A DNA stretch of 64,000 bases, taken from the NCBI GenBank assembly GCA_028023455.1, contig JAQFVV010000032.1:498001-562000 (forward strand), given 5' to 3'. This document shows, one piece after another, positions 58,389 to 64,000 of this stretch (position 1 is the stretch's first letter; every line of letters begins with the position of its first letter). The position numbers and the translations under genes were made by a program. The notes beneath the pieces were generated by a model. The model did not search any database. It saw only the letters and a program-made list of their open reading frames with translations, and was not told the origin of the DNA. The stretch is from Epiperipatus broadwayi (taxonomy: Eukaryota > Onychophora > Udeonychophora > Euonychophora > Peripatidae).

Positions 58389-58690
58389 TCAATTCAAATT
58401 CCACAAATCTCGTATTTTAATGTTAGAAGCTTGTCGATTTATTAAATGCGTTTTATTCCTGTTTATAAAAATTGCAACTTTAATTTTTCTTTTACTATGG
58501 TTTCTCTCTTCGTGAAGAATTTTAACATTTTCAAAATTAAATTTAAATTTATATTTACATGTTTTTTCATGATCGAAGAAAACTGAAGAATATATTAAAT
58601 CACCATTATTTTTATTTTTTACACGTTTATATAACAATTTGTGTTCCTTCAATCTTTTCTCAATGCTGCACCTAGATTCATCTATCCTTT
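58389..58690 (-). pseudogene. Inverted partial GIY-YIG domain (left arm of foldback PLE)
   Basis: The minus-strand frame (58389-58652 open) reads KEHKLLYKRVKNK, SVFFDHEKTCKYKF and ILHEERNHSKRKIK, nearly the same as the plus-strand copy at 59767-60021. Codons for DESRCSIEKRL extend it to about 58685, where PLE homology stops and the plus-strand RT begins within about 12 bases. The GIY strand is absent, so it cannot be a nuclease by itself. Confidence 0.85.
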
Positions 58691-58696
58691 GCGAGT

Positions 58697-59365
58697 TATG
58701 ATAGATTTTGGTGGTTCCTTTATATATCAGACTTCTAAATATATTGGTAAACTTTTACAAGACTTTTTAGGATTAAGGAAAATACTATTGCTTCATCGTT
58801 TGACTTTGTAAATAGTATTAAAAATTTAATTATTGATGAAAATGATATTATTGCTTCATTGGATGTTACAGAAATGTATGGATCTATTGATAGAATGAAT
58901 TCCATAAAAATAATTGAACATGCATTAAAAAGTAAAAATATTTGTAAATATATGATAAAATTTATCATTGATTCTTTAAAATTTTTTAATGATAACATTG
59001 TTGCATCTTTTGAAGGTCAATATTATAAAATGAACAAAGGTTGGCCTATGGGATTGCCTGTAGTTGCACAAGTTTGCAATTTTGTTTTTTTTACATATGA
59101 GAGTAGTATTTTAAATATGTGTATTTTTGGAGATATTAAAATTTACAAAAGATATGTGGATGATGTTTTTGTCTGTGGAAACACTAATAGTATAAATTTG
59201 CTTATAGAGGAATTAAATAAGTTGAATGGCTTGAAATGGACTATTGAAAAAGAACAGGACCATAAGATTAACTATTTAGATTTAATGATCACAAGAGATA
59301 ACAGTATATTAAATTATAAACTAGGAATTAAGCCACTGCAAAAAGAGGATTTATTTAAATTGTAA
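58697..59365 (+). pseudogene. Penelope-like reverse transcriptase, 5'-truncated
   Basis: MIDFGGSFIYQTSKYIGKLL near 58697 begins the surviving RT. A one-base shift near 58780 leads into the frame that stays open through 59365. In the open part, LDVTEMYGSID is motif A, GWPMGLPVVAQ (61-71) is the motif B region, RYVDDVFV (98-105) is the catalytic box with both Asp residues, and KINYLDLMITRDN follows. The shown start at 58859 is not a true start (TTG); residues upstream in the same frame (from about 58783) are homologous too. The N-terminal third of the PLE is missing. Confidence 0.85.
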
Positions 59366-59378
59366 ATCAAAAGTACAA

Positions 59379-59762
59379 ATGATGCATAAGATGGCAAGTT
59401 TTAAATCTTTTTTGTTTCGGAATGAAAAATTATGTCATTACCAAAGTGATAAATTGAAAAATATTGAGATATTTGCCAATGAATTGCTTGATGTTGGTTA
59501 TAAAATGGAACAAATAAACAATACTTTAAGTCAATTTAAAAAAAAATATTATAATTTAAAAGAAATGAAGATTAATAATAAAAAAATGGATATCTATTCC
59601 ATTTATTTCAAATCCACAAGTAAAATTTTTTAAGGATTTATATAAGAATGTATTTAATGTTTCATTCTACGTTGCAAACAATATTAATAAATTAGTTAAT
59701 AATTCTAAGGATGTCATACCTGTCAAGCAAAAAAGTAATATCATATATCAATTTTTTTGTGA
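59379..59762 (+). pseudogene. PLE linker between RT and GIY-YIG
   Basis: Frame 59379-59633 opens MMHKMASFKSFLFRNEKLC and matches the 7163-7462 remnant. After a shift near 59595, residues IPFISNPQVKFFKDLYKN and VIPVKQKSNIIYQFFC continue to the GIY-YIG domain. It corresponds to the plus-strand remnant at 6391-6684. Confidence 0.8.
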
Positions 59763-59766
59763 TTGT

Positions 59767-60021
59767 ATGCTATCATATATAGGTGAATCTAGGTGCAGCA
59801 TTGAGAAAAGATTGAAGGAACACGAATTGTTATATAAATGTGTAAAAAATAAAAATAATGTTGATTTAATATCTTCTTCAGTTTTCTTCGATCATGAAAA
59901 AACATGTAAATATAAATTTAAATTTAATTTTGAAAATGTTAAAATTCTTCACGAAGAGAGAAACCATAGTAAAAGAAAAATTAAAGAGGCAATTTTTATA
60001 AACAGGAATAAAACCATTTAA
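59767..60021 (+). CDS. Penelope-like GIY-YIG endonuclease domain (partial)
   Basis: 84 codons open. LSYIGESRCSIEKRLKEHEL holds the YIG strand and the Arg/Lys-rich helix, followed by SVFFDHEKTCKYKF and HEERNHSKRKIKEAIFINR, where the conserved Glu of the family is expected (KEAIFI). The first strand (IIYQFFCDC) is just upstream in frame. In the family it nicks the target DNA. This copy belongs to a subfamily distinct from the 469-1368 protein, with a different domain tail. The frame ends early (NRNKTI), one codon block before the inverted counterpart. Confidence 0.75.
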   Translation: MLSYIGESRCSIEKRLKEHELLYKCVKNKNNVDLISSSVFFDHEKTCKYKFKFNFENVKILHEERNHSKRKIKEAIFINRNKTI

Positions 60022-60252
60022 TAAATCGACATGCTTCTAAAATTAAAATACGAGATTCGTGGAATTTGAATTGATGACATTTGCTTCCGCTTTTAGTTTT
60101 TGAATTTAATGGCAGTTGAGGCAGGTTAAAAAGTAACCTACTTCTGCGATTTAAAGATTATTTGTAATTGTTTGTAAATCGTTAAAAATATTATTTCAAT
60201 TATAATTACAATATTGTTTTTAATTAACGGATATTTTATTATATATATATAT

Positions 60253-62432
60253 ATTGTAACGATCCGGAGAATAGCGGACTTAACGTAAACTGCACCACAG
60301 GGCGCCATCTAGGCATTTGAACCTAGAAAAATTTATAAAGTAGGCAGATACGTCAGTCAAAAAAAAAATTTTTTTTTTTTTACATTTTGATTCCGGTCGT
60401 TAGCCCATGTCACTAGCTCAGTGGAATAGCAGAGATTTAATAAGATAATCTAAGAGTATATATATAAAAAAGAATAAAATAAGCCACTGCCAGTAATTAA
60501 CATACAAAAATTTATTTACGCACATATATATATATATAAAATTTAAAATTGTTTTAGTATCAGTTTTACATTTCAAAACTTAACATTATTTTTAACTTTA
60601 CCTTAGATTTTAATTTACATTTTAATTTCTATTATATTATCAGTTTACAATTTAATTAAGTTCGCACAGATGGGATTATAAAAGCTTGTTTTAATATATT
60701 GCTATAGATCGGTTACATAGATTACACGGTTAAACACATTTCAAAGTAAACATAAACGATCAAAATACAAAATTATTGATTACTGACAATTGCGGAGGGA
60801 AATTTATACGTAACCCAATAGTATTCACCATAAGATACTTGCATTGTCACCAATAACTTTAAAGACATCCGAATAAATACATTTTAGATACTCACCGTAA
60901 GGTATCATTATTTATCGAATGTCTATATATTCCGATCAAATATGAAAACCAAAAACATACTCAACCGATAACCAATCCATGCAAGCGTCTATAAACAACT
61001 TAAATTTAATGCATTTTTATTTAGGGTCGAGTATGAATAGACTACATAAATTTGCTTTTGAAAATAAACATTCTATCCCTATTTAACCTTAGGCTAAAAT
61101 TCGCAGTCAAACTGGCATCAATCCATCTGATATATTGATGTATTCAATGTAATTCGGAATATGGCAGCACCAAAAGGATTAAGAAAAGACATTGACTCTC
61201 AATCAGATAGGAATATTACATCTATCTAACGAGAAAAACAATAAAAAAAAAACTCCATAGAAAGGAACTGCATTCTCCGTCTTATAATTCCTTCCATAGG
61301 CAAACGGGTGAGTGCGGCGTATATATAAACAATTCTGCCAGTAGCGAATCTCCGACTACATCAATATATCCAATCCACTGACCTAATCTAACAACGACAT
61401 AAATAACCTAAGATTACCCTCCCCTAATATAACTTTACAAATCTATACAGCCATTCACGCCCGACTTAAGTTTAACATTTATATCATTTAACTTAACAGA
61501 AAACAGAAACCATAATAAAACTTAAAGAACAAAAAATAAATAAATGGAAATGATTTTACACAAATAAATAAAAAAATACATCAAATAACATTTTAACTAC
61601 TTTAGTCAGATAGGAAACTAATGCAATTATTTTAAATACGAAAAGTTTTTAATTTAATGTTCATTAATTGTAAAGTTCTTACGGTTTTAAACAGTTCATC
61701 TTTATCTGTCATTTGTAAGTTTGAACGGGAATTCTCATGCCGTCCTGAAGATATTTGTATACATTTAGCCGATGTTTTATTTATTCATTCGGAGGTTTTT
61801 TAATTTAATTGGTCCTCAATGTAGGAAACGATAGTTCATTTCTCCTTTCTTTAACAGCTGAAAGAATTGACAGTGTATCTGTCAATTCCTTCACCTCCGA
61901 CTCCGTACTACTACATATAGTCACATCATAATAATCAATTTCCAGTCACTAATTAATAATTTCCAAATTTTCCTTTTATACGTATTCGAAGGATTGACTT
62001 GGCATTATGTCATCGATGTGATGATCCTTTCGCTGAGGTCCGATTTCCCGATGGATTTCTTTCATGGCTATTTGTTTCTATTGTTTTCCTATCTGACCAA
62101 TGTTTTTACATTTAAATGCCCAAGGCTGGTTTACATTTAACTAATTAACAATCATTTCCATTTCTGATTAATTAACCTGTTTTCCAAATCAAAGATATAT
62201 ATTTATCTCTAAATCTTTTTAAGTTTTTGTTTTTAAACTACCTTTTCTATTTTTAATACAGTTTTATTTTAATATTTTTTTTTATCTGTGCGATTTAATA
62301 TATACGAGTTTAAGATGATATTTAATTTCAATTTTTAATTCTTAAAGAAAATTTTTAAATGCAAACTTTTTAATTTACTTTCATGTTTAATAAATATAAA
62401 AAAAAACAATGTAACGAACGTCTGTGCTCGTT

Positions 62433-62435
<3 letters not shown>
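60253..62435 (-). mobile_element. Solo LTR of the ~2-kb family with intact termini, minus strand
   Basis: Begins TGTAACGATCCGG and ends GCTCGTTACA, giving inverted TGTAACGA termini typical of LTR ends. (TA)n abuts on both sides. Landmarks shared with the other copies: GGCGCCATCTAGGCATTTGA, AAATTTATAAAGTAGGCAGATA, AAGCCACTGCCAG, ACTCCATAGAAAGGAACTG, CAGCCATTCACGCCCGACTT. A homopolymer A/T patch near 60360-60380 is local. It supplied the best definition of the family ends. Confidence 0.82.

Positions 62436-62522
<87 letters not shown>
62436..62522. repeat. (TA)n microsatellite
   Basis: TA run with one AA interruption near 62498, directly after the LTR end. Confidence 0.95.
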
Positions 62523-62523
<1 letters not shown>

Positions 62524-63375
62524 AGACCTAGTATGCTCCCATAAATTCATAGATTAATCACCATCTCTCAGAGCAATCACTAAATCATTAATTCTAATAT
62601 GCTGTAACTTTATTTTGTAAGAAAATGATTGACATCTTGATCTCACCCACTAAATATACCTATTTATGTGTAATACATTATTTAATACAAGAGCATAAGA
62701 ATAACAATAGCATGAATGATTATATGCTACTATCTACCTCCAGGTAAATCACCTAGTCATGCACATTCTAATAAATTTATGAATACTTTACTGTTTTATT
62801 AAATGGCTAAATATTCAAACCATTTATGTAGTTTGAATTATCTTCACTCTACTTCCATACATTCCATTATATATGTGCAATTTTATTAAATATGTCTCAT
62901 GTCTCCTCTGCTCTTCTAGTGGGCCAGACTTAAGAATTAATTCTCGTGGGCCATCACTATTATATTATTCACTAGGTGTTCAATCTGGGGATTGTGGAAT
63001 GGGTTTGACTCCAGGTTGGTCCCTGATCTAAATATTAACTTGACTGGGTTTGAAGTGTGTTTCATTCAGTTCCAGCTCATGTAAGATGGATCAACATGTT
63101 TTGACTGGTACATGAAAAAAATTTTTCCGTGTTATAAAGGTATCATTGCAATTGTTATTTATATTTTTTTTTTGCTTTGCCATGTATGTTGGAATCTTCA
63201 GAATGACAACCCCATTCTTCAATATCCTTCACAAAAAAGATACATTTTACTACTAGGGGACTTCTTCAGGCACCTTCAATGAATAAATATATGGGAAACA
63301 CACAGATAAATCCTTCCAACAGACAACTCATGTCACTGTTCTTCAGAAATATAACCTCAGCCATCATGCAGTCAT
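62523..63375. other. No gene recognised; possible upstream part of a LINE
   Basis: Moderately AT-rich, with GC-richer patches at 62910-63080. The downstream LINE fragment may extend into 63150-63375, but I see no RT block there. Confidence 0.4.
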
Positions 63376-63384
63376 ACTCCTTTC

Positions 63385-64000
63385 ATACAAATATGACAAA
63401 GCCATTTGAGAGCTTCTTAGGTGACTACCTTCCTGTTTGCAATTGAAAGTGATAATGTAATACCACCTTTATTATTTTATTATTTAGCAACCTGCAATGA
63501 CCTCTGCCAAATTTGCACCCCCATCAGTCTCTTGCTCTTCTTTGCTTACATTAATATGCTGCTCCAAAAATAAATGATCAATTTCCGGGAATATTCATCC
63601 CAAAACTATACAGACAAATCAAAGCCTTTGCCTACATAGATGATGTACTCATAATCCTACCCTCCATCAAATATCTAAACAAATTTTATAATATTATAGA
63701 TGTATTCACCAAAGAATCAGACCTAAGAATCAATCCTCAAAAATCAGCAATCTGGAGAATTAATACTGGCAAAAAATCCAATTCAAAATTCTCTGCCGAA
63801 TCTCAAAAATTTATTGGCTTTTCTATACACAAATCATGAAGAGCAATGTCCAAAACAATCCAAGACTCCATTGTTTATTTACAGAAAGAATCACAACCAC
63901 ACTTTCCAAAGTTTACCTCTCACTACAAGGCAACACAGCTCTAATAAACATGAAGATAATGAGAAAAATAAATTAGTACCTACCAATAATCAATATAACC
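63385..64000 (+). pseudogene. LINE reverse transcriptase fragment, frameshifted, running off the window
   Basis: RT palm blocks appear in shifting frames. YDKAI near 63391 stands for the motif A YDKAF/FDKAF. GLRQG-type motif B is recognisable as DLCQICTPISLLLF from 63499 (decayed). After a shift near 63570, IKAFAYIDDVLIIL gives the catalytic box with both Asp at about 63640, followed by LRINPQKSAIW near 63722-63754. A final frame with TLSKVYLSLQGNTALIN (about 63900-63950) matches the LSLxG block seen in L1/Tx1-like LINEs. Clearly not the RTE lineage at 28.9 kb. Stops and shifts make it non-functional. It copied LINE RNA at target sites when intact. Confidence 0.75.

Larger units (their letters stand above)
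58255..60203 (+). mobile_element. Foldback Penelope-like element with inverted GIY-YIG arms
   Basis: The outer ~440 bp on each side (58255-58690 and 59764-60203) are inverted copies. Each contains the end of the GIY-YIG region plus the 3' terminal sequence, closing with ATAATTGAAATAATATTTTT / AAAAATATTATTTCAATTAT. Between them lies a 5'-truncated plus-strand PLE: RT, linker, GIY-YIG. The left flank has a TA tract at 58246-58256. Frameshifts affect every domain, so it is not autonomous. Confidence 0.85.

Overview
This window looks like a repeat-dense, intergenic stretch of a very AT-rich invertebrate (metazoan) nuclear genome. I find no host protein-coding gene and no rRNA or tRNA gene I would defend. 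Almost every coding signal belongs to a retroelement: Penelope-like elements (PLEs) with GIY-YIG endonucleases, an RTE-type LINE with an apurinic-type endonuclease and reverse transcriptase (RT), a second LINE fragment, and several families of LTR retrotransposons or solo LTRs. Long (TA)n microsatellites punctuate the window and often mark the edges of these elements. The metazoan call rests on the mix of EN+ PLE, RTE and long LTRs. An Inr of TCAGT type downstream of LTR TATA boxes would fit an arthropod, but I cannot name a taxon.

Layout. 0.45-1.44 kb: 5'-truncated PLE 3' end. 3.3-3.95 kb: TA tracts, one in a hairpin. 6.1-9.06 kb: PLE remnants in opposite orientations. 9.5-12.57 kb: first copy of an unknown ~3-kb repeat, with an inverted second copy at 45.9-49.1 kb. 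12.69-13.09 kb: another PLE 3' end. 13.1-17.77 kb: a short-internal, non-autonomous LTR retrotransposon (two ~2-kb LTRs around ~0.6 kb), with minus-strand relatives at 22.2-24.2, ~26.8-28.65 and 60.25-62.44 kb. 17.78-19.27 kb: a diverged solo LTR related to the element at 34-40 kb. 19.4-20.35 kb: repeat family F, with a second copy at 49.4-51.8 kb. 28.9-31.86 kb: a nearly full-length but frameshifted RTE LINE. 34.03-39.96 kb: a complete, recent-looking LTR retrotransposon with 5-bp target duplication, near-identical LTRs, candidate primer site and polypurine tract, and only one short coiled-coil ORF. 42.8-43.4 kb: PLE remnant and PLE-derived foldback. 43.43-45.92 kb: GC-richer, LTR-like block. 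49.62-51.10 kb: tandem/inverted ~346-bp repeat insertion nested in family F and flanked by a 16-bp direct repeat. 57.09-57.38 kb: large palindrome. 58.25-60.20 kb: foldback PLE with an inverted second GIY-YIG arm. 63.38-64.0 kb: broken LINE RT running off the window.

There is no cooperating host pathway. The unifying theme is how mobile elements and inverted duplications associate with TA microsatellites. The strongest unusual signals are (i) six places where the sequence flanking a (TA)n tract is repeated in inverted orientation on the other side, next to a further TA tract; (ii) LTR-type and PLE families whose ends lie flush in (TA)n; (iii) the nested composite insertion at 49.6-51.1 kb, with an uninterrupted related copy elsewhere in the window; (iv) two PLE loci whose inverted GIY-YIG arm begins at the same residue; and (v) a short motif resembling hammerhead ribozyme core pieces at PLE ORF ends.
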